Assembly (NCBI GenBank): GCA_949152475.1
Contig: OX424555.1
Coordinates: 74,415,499 to 74,479,498, forward strand
DNA length: 64,000 nt
Reading direction: 5' to 3'
Source: Terebella lapidaria
Lineage: Eukaryota > Annelida > Polychaeta > Terebellida > Terebellidae
This document shows, piece by piece, positions 10,741 to 20,862 of this stretch. Position numbers and translations under genes: made by a program. How positions within the stretch are numbered: position 1 is the first letter of the stretch; each line of letters starts with the position of its first letter. Under the pieces are notes generated by a model that was given only the letters and a program-made list of their open reading frames with translations, searched no databases and was not told the DNA's origin.

Positions 10741-13370
10741 TGGAAGATGCAATACCCATGGGCCAACGAATATGAAAGCAACTACCTTACAAGGTAGCAC
10801 CGTCAGCAAGCAACACATGATAGCAGTGAATGCTCCAATAGACCAAGCTAATATGAGCAGGTCGGTGAACAAGGCCCTAACGAAAGAAGATGCTATTTTG
10901 GTCTACATACATGTGGTTCATTGGCTATATGATGAAGTCATTCCACTTTCCAAATACAGTAGCCTGATGCAGTTGCTGCATAAACTGATGATACCAAATA
11001 TTGAGGCCTCGAAGATCGGTGGAAACAAAGACAATGGTTCGTACGCCACTGCAGTTGGTCTCCTGAAGTCGTTATCAGGAATCTTCGACCAATCCATAAC
11101 AGAATATATGCAGAAATCACCTGTCCTCGTTCTCATGACAGATAGCTATGACCACTGGCATAGCTAATCATCACAAACCAGTGATATATTGCAGAATCGT
11201 CAATAAAAAAGACATTGCAGCCAAATACTCCAAATACGTTGTTGCTCTCTGACGTTCGAATCACTTCGGCCACTGGGAAAGAGACCAGCCAAGAGCGCAC
11301 GCAACATCTACAATCTCGCAACATTCAGTTCGGTGCTTCTGTAATGATGGGCAGGAAGGAAGGAGTTCTCCGCCAGCTTCTCCGTTCAAATCGACATCTC
11401 ATCAACTGGCATTGTTCAGCTCATCAAGTGGCACTTGCGTCCGAACAGACTGCCGAGGGCATACCTGCCAGGAAGGAATATCAGCGAACACTTGAAAGCC
11501 TCTACAGTAACTATAACTTCAAAAAGTCTCCTGCCAAGTCTGACAACATGCAAGCTGTTCAAAAAGTTTTGAACGATATAAACAACACAAATGAACATAC
11601 AACATACTTCATGATGACACGCTGTGCCCCATAACGAAGCTGAATCTGCTCTTCCAGAAATATGCTGACGACATAGGAAATGTGCAGGTCTGATCATGAA
11701 TATAAATTACAGATTGGTTAAGATCAAGTTGAGACTTTTGAACAAATAACACCGTGATATCACAGTCAGTTCAACATGTTTAAATATGAAAATATTTAGA
11801 GTATATTTAAAATTGTCAGTAAAAGAATTTAAATATTTAAATATTTATAGAAAAGCCCGACTTCCCAGCATACTCATGATCCTGGATTCAATGAATTCAG
11901 GATTTGTGTTCAATCGCCGGCAGTCCAGACATGATTTAGCGAGCTCAAGCGAATCAAGGCAGACAGTGAGGAGCTTGAAAACCCGGAAAACGTTCACAAA
12001 GTTGCTGGAAACGGACCTGGTAGATGGCATCTTCAAGAGAAATCACTTGATACCCAAGTCCTCAAGTTCCAGGCAGACACTTCCAAACAAGCCTTCATTC
12101 AAGCTATGTTGGATAACCTAGAAAAGAGGTAATTCCATGATCACATATTGGCATTTTGTTGTTTGTTTAAACGTCTGTTAGTTTCGATTCTCCAGATTCG
12201 ATGACAGTGAACTTATGAGTGCCTTCTGTGTCCTGGACATGCGACCAAACTAGTAGCTTTAATTTCACTTTCCGTTAAATAGATGATGTATGGTCACTGA
12301 ATACTCCCAAGTTGGTGAGTATTTGGATGTCATATATCCAAAGGAACTTGAAATTAAATATACCAAGGCCTCCTCTAATTTTTCCAACTATTCAGATGAT
12401 GATTTTACCTTTCCCATAGTCAATTTCCCTTTTCTAGGCAGCAACACTCCTGTGTCGACAGCATGTGGCGTGTTTGTCTCACAACTCATACCCTATTCCA
12501 GAGCTAGGCAGATATGAGGACTTTGTTCACAGAAGTTCCCAGCTAGCTCTGACAAGGATATATGGTATACCAAGACTAATAGCTGCTTTATATGGACGTC
12601 ATCACAATCTGGTTGATAAGTACACAGAATCTGCCAGCAGTTTACTGCAAGACCTGTTTGCATGGTATTTTTTTGGGATTCATGACGGGTGCCACATGTG
12701 GGACAGGAAATGCTCACTCTTTCCGGAACACCTGATTTAACTCCTGTATGGCCATATATGGAGGTTCATGAAGTTCCATTAAATTTTCTCGATTTTTTGC
12801 CTAACACCGGACTTTGAGATTGGATAATGGACTCGGTTTTGTTTGCTATGATACTATATTTACTCGGGTATTGTTTCCCTGTTTATCTTAGTTGGATGAA
12901 GAGAATCCACAAATATGGGGTGATCACCGAATATTCTCCTCGACCACTTCGGCAGCGAAAAACAGCACACATACAGGGATGAGGAGACCAAACATCCTAG
13001 GCCATGGTGAATCCAGCAGACACATGACAGGAGTGGTCTGTGATCAGTTGTTCTCAAACAGAACTACCCCAGGAAGTCAACTGTGAAGCTATGGAAACTG
13101 ATTGCAACTTATTACAGGGAGCAGTTTGCAAACCTCTTGATGTTGGATGCAATTGCAGTAACACACCCTACGCATACCTCAGACTGTGAACAATCCTTTT
13201 CTTTACAGAATCAAATAGTGACAACATCCAGAATCAACAGAATAAACTGATCACACAGATCAGATCATGCGTGGTAAATTCGAGCTTTCTGATGTCAATT
13301 ACATGGATATGCTGAAAAAACTGGAGGCAGGAAAAACAGCGACTGATCTATGACTGCAACACATTATCAG
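10740..13370 (+). pseudogene. hAT transposase pseudogene (ZNF862/C17orf113-like)
   Basis: Several frames, broken by shifts and stops, line up in order with the ZNF862-like hAT transposases. 10772..11167 gives KALTKEDAILVYIHVVHWL through SPVLVLMTD, the N-terminal block ending at the catalytic-Asp strand. 11310..11634 gives FGASVMMGRKEGVLRQLLR, HLINWHCSAHQVALASEQTA and QAVQKVLNDI, the conserved W-H-C-x2-H block. 11640..11690 gives ITKLNLLFQKYADDIGNVQV. 12185..12245 gives RFDDSELMSAFCVLDMRP. 13090..13300 gives LIATYYREQFANLLMLDAI and SDCEQSFSLQNQIVT, the hAT C-terminal dimerisation block. No intact frame remains. Direction is plus. Frames between 12290 and 13050 (including a segment shared with 60.4 kb) are not assigned. 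Confidence 0.85.
12665..12840 (+). repeat. Dispersed repeat shared with 60425..60570
   Basis: Both copies contain GTGCCACATGTGGGA, a CTCTTT-CGGAACA block, GGTTCATGAAGTT and TTTCTCGATTT in order and orientation. It lies inside the hAT remains, so it is either an insertion or part of that element. Confidence 0.7.
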
Positions 13371-13429
13371 AATGAACGATTAAAAATGTTGATCTTCGTT
13401 GTGTTACTGTTTCTCGAACATGGGAATTA

Positions 13430-13720
13430 TTGGAACTGATTGCAACTTATCACAGGGAGCAGTTTCCAAACTTCTAAATACTGGATGCATTTGCAGTAGC
13501 ATACCCTGTGCATAACACAGACTGTGAACGATCCTTTTCTTAACAAAATCAAATAGTGACACCACTCAGAAACATAATAAAAACTCTGATCACACAGATC
13601 AGATCATGCGTGTTAAAATCGAGGGTTCGGATGTCAACTATATGGATGTGCTGAAAAAAACTGGAGGCAGGAAAAACAGCGACTAATCTTTGACTGCAGA
13701 ATATTATCAGAGTGAACAAT
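13430..13720 (+). pseudogene. Second copy of the hAT C-terminal block
   Basis: Repeats 13090..13360: LIATYHREQFPNF, then a Cys-Glu-Arg-Ser-Phe-Ser block followed by a stop, then LITQIRSC and KKLEAGKTATN. It is a local duplication of the transposase 3' end, with its own stops. Confidence 0.8.
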
Positions 13721-13771
13721 TGAATGTTTTGATCTTCTTTGTGTTACTGTTTTTCGATTCAAAATTTACTG

Positions 13772-13925
13772 ATTTGAACAGGCGTTTGATGTGAGATTTT
13801 GATCGTAAACACATGAACTGTATCCGTGAAACGCAGATATAAACAAGGAATAAAAGTGCAAGATAGACTGATAATTCCACGCACACCGATTATGTTTTTA
13901 TAATTACCTAATATATGCAGAAACA
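13772..13925 (+). repeat. Dispersed repeat R1, copy b (partial)
   Basis: Carries TTTGAACAGGCG, ACGCAGATATAAACA, AGACTGATAATTCCACGC and part of the following block, matching R1 at 8020..8180 and 27690..27860. Confidence 0.7.
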
Positions 13926-14159
13926 AACTAGGGAAAGTATGGTATACTCATGGTATCATCCGGGGTGTGCAACATATTATACCGAAAACGTATCGGCAAA
14001 GCAAGTACAGACCCTTCGCGCGACAAATACATCCAAAATCGAAACTGCTAAACAGGTCAAAAGCTGCAGCAAAGCAGATGTATCATAAACAATTATTCAA
14101 GGATTACAAAAATGACACACACCAAACTTGAAAAGTTCTGATAACACTCATTGGCAAAT

Positions 14160-16055
14160 CATCTGATAAATCCACGATCCCAAATATTTTTAGTCATAAT
14201 GACAACGATGTCACCAGCCCAGAACAGATAGCTAATTATTTTTTTTGTGATTTCTTCACAAATGTAGGCATGCTATATCTGTCCTACCTGTAAGTTCTCA
14301 CGACTACATGTCGAACGGCGCGGAGCGGAACCCAATGTTTTTCGTGCAGCCCACTGATTCGAGTGAAGTCCACGAGATTATTAGGTCTCTGCAGCCTAAA
14401 AAGAGCTATAGCCATGATAACATCAGTCCGTTTCTCTTGAAACCATTCGGCAGTGAAATAGCATGTATCCTTTCCAGTTTCATGAATAAATAAATCCCTT
14501 TCCTTGCCCAAGAGCCAAAAACTTGCTAAAATAATTCCTATCTACAAATCAAAATCCAAGTCTGATTTCACTACTTACAGACCTATCTCGCTCCTGCCTG
14601 CAATATCAAAAAAATTGGAAAAAGTAGTCCATATAAGAACCAATAAATTTTTTAATCAAAACAATAGCCTGAGTGATACACAATACGGGTTTCGCGAGAA
14701 ACATTCCACCATTAATGCAGTTAGTGAGTGCATATTGATACAGTTATAACATCGGACAATCGGAATTCTACTCTGAGCGTTTTCTTGGATCTTAGTAAAG
14801 CGTTCGATACAATCGGCCACAATTTTTTGTTGTTGCAAAAACGTAAATATTATGGCATACGTGGAATACCCCTAAACTGGTTCCAAAAAAATGCAATTTG
14901 TAAAATACCAAAACAGCTCGTCCCTACAACTGTGCTCTGTGCTGGGACCGTCACTCTTCATCATGTGAATGATGTGAATTATGTGAATGAATCTCTTTGT
15001 TTCAAAAGTGCAAAATGCATACAGTTCGCAGATGATACTATGGTACATTTGTCAGGAAAAAAGAAATCTGAAATTTATCAACTGTAAGCGGCGATTTGAA
15101 TATTCTCGGTGACTGGTTCTATGCGAACAAACTCTCATATATAGCGAAATCTAACTATATATATTTTCGCGGGATATATAGATTCTTCGGGAGGATACTA
15201 ACTTATGTTATCGAATAAAGAAATCAGCCGTACAGATTCTTAGATGAAAACTTGTCGTGGAAGTAACATATAAATTTGCAAAGCCCGACTGACGACTGTA
15301 TTATACAGTATGCTATCAATAAAGTGAAATATTTGGTTCCCATTGATTCACTGGAAAATATTTATTACACATAGGTATATCCGCACCTCACGTATTGTAT
15401 TCTTCTGTGGGGGTCAATATATTCTACATATATCAAGACCCTGTATACTTCACAGAAGAAAGTTTGTGAAGCATGCCGAGCATGCCGCAGTACCATATTC
15501 CATATTGAAATTATTTGCCCATGCCAGTGATATTCATAGCCATGATACTCGACAGTATGACTATATCAGACAATATTATTCACTCGGTGGTATTCTCAAT
15601 GTAAGGACACTCCTGATTAGACGATTTGTACCACGTGACCATCCTACATACTCTATATTGGACGGCGAAAGTCTATATTGGACGGCAAAAATGTATATTG
15701 GACGATGTTGTGTTTATCAGCCAATCAGAGCGCGTGCTATATGTAGGTTTTCCCGACTCTGGGTTTCTCCTACATTCATTGGTAAATAATATAGCAAATG
15801 TTGGATGTTGAGAGTCGTCCAATATACAGTTTACGGGATTCAGAAATGTCATATTGACCTCGGCTGGCGCCTCGGCCAATATGACATTTCTTCATCCCGT
15901 AAACTGTATATTGGACTCCTCAACATCCAATATTTGTATAATATCGGCCACGTACCGTAGTAGCTGCAACTAGCTTACTTTGCAATGAACCAAAGACATG
16001 GAACATAATCAGACATTATATAAAAATCAAGCGCTCAATATGGAGTTTTCTGCTG
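14160..16055 (+). pseudogene. Non-LTR retrotransposon reverse transcriptase, CR1/jockey-like, degraded
   Basis: In order and with frameshifts: SPEQIANYFFCDFFTNVG (pre-RT spacer); EVHEIIRSLQPKKS; AKIIPIYKSK and TYRPISLLPAISKKLEK; TQYGFREKHSTINAV; VFLDLSKAFDT (motif A, catalytic Asp); YYGIRGIPLNWF; a short SVLGPSLFI in another frame (motif B region, partly deleted); FADDT (motif C, catalytic Asp pair); then GDLNILGDWFYANKLS, a YPHLTYCILLWGS-like segment, SHDTRQYDY and, after an insertion, NEPKTWN. This is the usual RT-to-C-terminus order of CR1/L2/jockey elements. The endonuclease was not found. The reading stops in a palindromic element (15650..15945) and resumes after it. Confidence 0.85.
15650..15945. 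mobile_element. Palindromic (foldback) element inserted in the retrotransposon
   Basis: 15798..15936 is a hairpin with arms of about 65 bp: AATGTTGGATGTTGAG, GTCCAATATACAGTTTACGG and AAATGTCATATTGACC on the left, with their complements on the right, around a few-base centre near 15867. Three TATATTGGACGGC-like direct repeats precede it. Retrotransposon-type reading frame is found on both sides. Confidence 0.75.
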
Positions 16056-16059
16056 CTCT

Positions 16060-16325
16060 GAGAAGTGATGTCTTTCGGGGATACGCCGATTCCATCGTGT
16101 CGTGATTTTCCTGCTCCCGCCTCCTGTCGCCGGGTCGTCCGACTTCCAGTGGTTCTCTTCCGTTTTCACCAACACACCATGTATGTTTCTGGTTTGAACG
16201 TTAAACTCGCCAATGATATCGTGATTCGTTTTTGTGTTTTTTTTTGTTTTTGTTTTTTATTGCCTGTTCACTTTTTTTCGTTCATAATTACATTTAAAAA
16301 TGTACTAGTAATTACCTTCCCGGTT
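16060..16325. other. No feature recognised
   Basis: T-rich region after the retrotransposon; open plus-strand frame without recognisable content. Confidence 0.35.
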
Positions 16326-16329
16326 ATAG

Positions 16330-16980
16330 CTCTCATCTCTAACGGGAATAACTCAGGTTTTCAACAGCCATCTGCCACAATTAGTAGTTAGGTTTTTGCT
16401 CCAGCTAACATTAAGAATACAAATATTAACACGTCGGGAATAATTATCGACGCGTCGAAAACAATTCTGACGCGTCGAAAACATATCAGACGCGTCATGA
16501 ACATTTCAGATGTGTCGAAAATAATTCCGATGCGTCGAGAACATTTCAGACGCGTCGAAAACATTTCCGACGCGTCTAAAACGTTTCCAATGCACTTAAA
16601 ACATTTTCTATGCATGTAACATATTTTCGATGCGTCTAAAACATTTTCGATGCATAAATACTTTGAAATGCGTATGAAACAGTTCTGATGTTTATGCATC
16701 GGAAATTATTAGGTGCATCTTAAACATGAAGTATTTACGATTTGCATATGTCGGAAATGTTTCAGACGCATCGGAAATGGGTTTAGACGCATCGAAAATG
16801 TTTTAGACGTTTCGAAAATACTTTAGATGCATCGAAAATGTTTTAGACACATCGAGAATAGTTTTAGACGCATCGAAAATATTTTAGACGCGTTGAAACT
16901 GAAATTTCTTCTGAATCTTTGCTCGGGAGCAAAACTCAAAATGTTGGCAGATAGAAGCCACCCGTAATTTCAGTAAATCT
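16330..16980. repeat. Foldback minisatellite, GACGCGTC palindromic core
   Basis: From 16434 a roughly 19-bp unit (GACGCGTCGAAAACATTTC) is repeated with decay to about 16700. From about 16735 to 16895 the same unit runs in the opposite orientation (GGAAATGTTTCAGACGCATC). The outer flanks are also inverted: ATCTGCCACAATT and TTTTTGCTCCAGC on the left pair with TTTGCTCGGGAGC and ATGTTGGCAGAT on the right. The whole segment can fold back on itself. Confidence 0.85.
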
Positions 16981-17149
16981 AATTTTCTATCTTCTTCACA
17001 GATATAGTGATAGTGGTCACAGCCTGGCGGATCTGTTGTCACACCTCGTTCTGTTCATATATTTTGTCTCCTGTAATATTCATTCTCATTGTGTATTGTT
17101 TTGTAAATTGTTACGATCAATTCGAAAAATAAATCTCTCTCTTTCTCTC

Positions 17150-17372
17150 TTTTGTTTTGGACTTCTGAGGGCAATTTGGAAATGTGTTTACATTCGGGTT
17201 TGATGGATACACTTCGTTTGTTCACGTGTATATTCAAAAACGGCACAAAATGTGTGTTCAAACGGATTGAAATAAGACGGGTGGATTGTAATCGTCGAAA
17301 TACCTGTGCATATGTCCTGTCATCTTGCATTAGATGTGTTGCACCAACATTTAGTTAGAAAAATACACATGT
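17150..17372 (+). repeat. Dispersed repeat R1, 3' part
   Basis: Matches 27890..28080 (TTTACATTCGG, GATACACTTCG, AAAATGTGT, ATTGTAATCGTC, TTAGATGTGTTGCAC in order). A CT-rich run precedes it. Confidence 0.75.
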
Positions 17373-17560
17373 TTAAAAGTGCTTCCGATAAACTGACTTA
17401 TCACCTCGATAAATCGAGATACAACTAGTGTATCCAAAGAACATCTCTTATGTCATGGTGGATCTGTACAATTTCTTGATGTATACAAAGCAATTTCTTA
17501 ATGAATACAAAGCAAATACTTATGATAGTTTCTGGCGTATTTCTGCATTTGATTGGTATT

Positions 17561-17846
17561 AGAGACAGAAAAATAATTTCATTGTCTGTGGACTGAGACT
17601 AATTTATTTATACTGCCGAAGCGTATTAATGCCACATGTGTTTTTTAGTTCAATTTTTCGACATAATCTCGATAAATCGAGTTAGTTATCTCGATTGATC
17701 AAGATTTATCTCGATTTATCGAGATATTAAATAGATTTATCGAAATAGTTAACTCGAGATAATCGAGTCGACAAATTGACTTGAAAAAAAAACCTTGATA
17801 TGCTTCCGTAGTATAGTGTTGACAATGAAACTATTTTTCCGTCCCC
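17561..17846. mobile_element. Foldback element with CTCGATAAATCGAG palindromes
   Basis: Inverted ends: AGAAAAATAATTTCATTGTC on the left matches the complement of GACAATGAAACTATTTTTCC on the right, followed inward by a CGAAGCGTAT-like block and TCGACA/TGTCGA. The middle is a cluster of CTCGATAAATCGAG-type palindromes separated by TTAGTTAT-like spacers. A single CTCGATAAATCGAG copy also lies at about 17405. Confidence 0.8.
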
Positions 17847-17899
17847 AAGGTTAAGAAAAGTGACTGGAGTATTTTCAGTAAAATAAAATGTTTCAGGTT

Positions 17900-18840
17900 T
17901 TTTCTCTCTCACTGAAATTCCACTTTAGGTTCACCTGCAATTGTTTCGTTTGTAGAAGTCAATTCCAACCTTTAAGTTTGGACGTGACCTTGAAATGTAC
18001 CATTCAAGGTCATATTAGATAGGGCCAAGGTAACCAAAGACATGTTGTATTTATAAACCGTTTGAGCTAATTGGACCAACTTTTCGGGGCTTTAGGGCAT
18101 TCCACCTTTGTACAGCTAATAAACAGTCCGTAATGTCATCCATATGTGAAATTGGGGGAAAGTTACTGGAGAGATATAGTCATTCTCGGTACTTTGCATC
18201 CCATGATGCAACACGATTTCAGCTTATTTGTACAGGTTTGAGCGTAAACTAGGTCAGGTCAAAAGCGACTCCGAGTTCAACAAATGTTGCATTTCATTAA
18301 ATGAAATCATTAAATGTATTAAATGGTAATCATTAAATGTATAAAAAAAATCCACCCATAAAAATCTACCATGGTGAACTGCCCATAAATGTGGAAGAAT
18401 ATCCAAGCATAAACGGTTCTTGTTAATTGCCCACAAATGTGAAAGGATTTAGTGGTGTACCTCATAACTCTACTAAAGAGCCAAACATACCAGTATTTGA
18501 AGCTCTTCGAACTCCCTATATATCAAACATATCATCTCGGACGAATAATTTGAGTCTTTATTAAAATCAACAATGTATTATACAACGTGTGATTTAACAA
18601 CTTGTGAACTTTGACATTTAACAACATTATGCGTCACGTCTTGATTCCAATGGATACGTTATGATATATTAAATAAACATAAAGCACCTTTAATGCACAT
18701 ATAAGTTTTTGTATTTTACATTGATTGCATGGTCATAAAATTGACCATGAAATTGACCATAAAAAGTGTGATTCCATGAACGCTCTAATGCATGACCATA
18801 GCATATCCATTATGATATCTGGAACAAGCATCACAACAGC
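17900..18840. other. Non-coding; degenerate AGGTCA-rich repeat
   Basis: 17940..18240 contains TGACCTTGAA and TTCAAGGTCA motifs and resembles common invertebrate dispersed repeats. The rest shows short ATTAAATG direct repeats only. Confidence 0.4.
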
Positions 18841-18844
18841 AGAA

Positions 18845-19510
18845 CTTGAGGTTACGTGTGCGGCCACAGGGACAAAGGAGAGTAGAACCAGTACTCGAGG
18901 CTGAGTGAACACGAAAAAAAATCAAGGATAAGTAGACACGAAACCCATTTCTTGGTTAAACAACCAAACAAAATATTGTGGGTCTTGTTTCTATGTGATA
19001 TGAAAATTCTAATTGTGAACCTGAACGTTATGACAACCTGTCGAATATTTTGATGTCCATGCGTAAATTGATTCTCACCTGCTCTTTTGTTGAGTTGCCC
19101 ATTATTCTTGCCCAAATGTGTTTTGGTTGAACTTTCCACAAAGGACTATGGTGTGTGTTTCCCTTGCTCAATATTTGGAAATCAACTTAAAGCCTATTGA
19201 TTAGTTTGATAACAACAAAGATGTCCGCTTTGATAACAATATGAAACAATGAACTCGAATCGTATTGTAACTCGAACTCGTATTGTAATAACTCTCTACT
19301 TCCCTCTCACAGAGAACAATTCTCGTAGATGGTCTTACACTACCATAGTACCTCCAATACTGGTGCCGAGCTTGTCCATGCGAAAATTGATTGTTACTCG
19401 CATTTGTTTGTCGACTCGTCCATTATTCTTGCCAAAATGTGTTTTAGTTGCACTTTCCACAAATGACCAAGGTGTGTGTTTTCTTTGTTCAATATTTGCT
19501 ACTTAACTTT
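18845..19510. repeat. Imperfect tandem duplication, about 320 bp apart
   Basis: 19060..19185 and 19380..19502 share AAATTGATT, CCATTATTCTTGCC, AAATGTGTTTT, ACTTTCCACAAA, GGTGTGTGTTT and TCAATATTTG in order. The preceding GCCACAGGGACA...GAGTGAACACGAAAA block recurs at 21600..21690 inside the kinase intron. Confidence 0.7.
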
Positions 19511-20862
19511 GTTGTAATCTGAGATTATGACATAAAATATGGATAATGTCATCGCTGACTTAAGATTGAGTATCAGGCACGATCCACCTAATTTCAATGG
19601 TTTCATACCACGTGCAATTTTGGTTCATATCTCGGCCGTTTCATAACTAACTTACATGAAATTTGGAATATATATTCTGTATATATCTGTGAAGCTGATG
19701 TGAATAAGATATTGAAGATTTCATTGATAAATTAGTATATAAATGGAGTTGAATGTTGCTTGAACAAATGTAACTTACGTTGCGTACACGAAGCATTACA
19801 TGGTGTATTTTCTTAACTGCAACGAGTGCACATATCCGTGATCAATAACCTACCCTTGAATTTTAGGTATCCCATCGATAATCATGTCAAATTGATGTGC
19901 AAATGTGTATATCTATTGCGATCTGGCGAAAATGTCTTGTGCCGCTGGTCAGTGAAGCGCTAAGTACAGATCAGCGGATTATTCGTATGGCAAATACCGT
20001 CAATGCTCAGCTGTCGAGAACGTTGTACTCAGGAGTGAGATGTTGTTGTGATTTTGGTTATATACTGCACTTAGAAAATATTAGAGTCGCTGAATTCTTG
20101 ATGTAGTTTGCGGTTGAGTTTACAATGCCAACGGATATAGACGTTATTAATGCGATTGACAATCAATTTCTTTTGCCCAGTGTATTTTCAATGCGGATGA
20201 TATATAACATGGTATTTTGACCATCAAACTCCCATCAAGTGTTTAGGAAAATCCCAAAACAGGCAGTAGGTTATTGTTCTATGATAGGTAATCTAACCAT
20301 AGTCAAGAAACTGTACCCTAAAACGCTGTCAGTTTTCTATGTAAGTTGCATTTGATTGGCGGTGTAAAACGTTCAGGATCTGTATGAATACCGACCGGGT
20401 CTTCAATATGACCATTGGGCTAGCATTGTAGTCGTCGATAGAACCTACACAACAGTTTTCAGCGCAATCCATTACCAAACTGTAGAGTTATAGGCCAAAC
20501 AAAACATACCAGAATTCTGCTGACAAGGCATGGATCCTGACTGATAAGCATCCTTAATTCGGTAGCAATAAGTCCACGCATGGACAAGCTCCTCACCAGT
20601 AGTACCATGGGGTCAAAATTACACTAACAGATATAGTACGGCTAACGCCGCACAATAACATAGTGTATTTACATGCAAATGTCAACAAATAATAATACAA
20701 AACACAATCCAATACTAATCCATTAGAAGATTCTGTAATATTCAAAGCGCAAGTATTATCTTAGGCTCACGATCGGAAGTTTTTCTTTCAGAGGTTTTAT
20801 CTGTGGTCAATGTTAAGCGATTAATGTCACAGTACATCTGGCTTGTGCTGTCCGAGGTGATA
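19511..20862. other. 3' flank of the downstream kinase gene; no feature recognised
   Basis: No convincing exon. No clear polyadenylation hexamer for the minus-strand kinase gene was found here. Confidence 0.4.
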
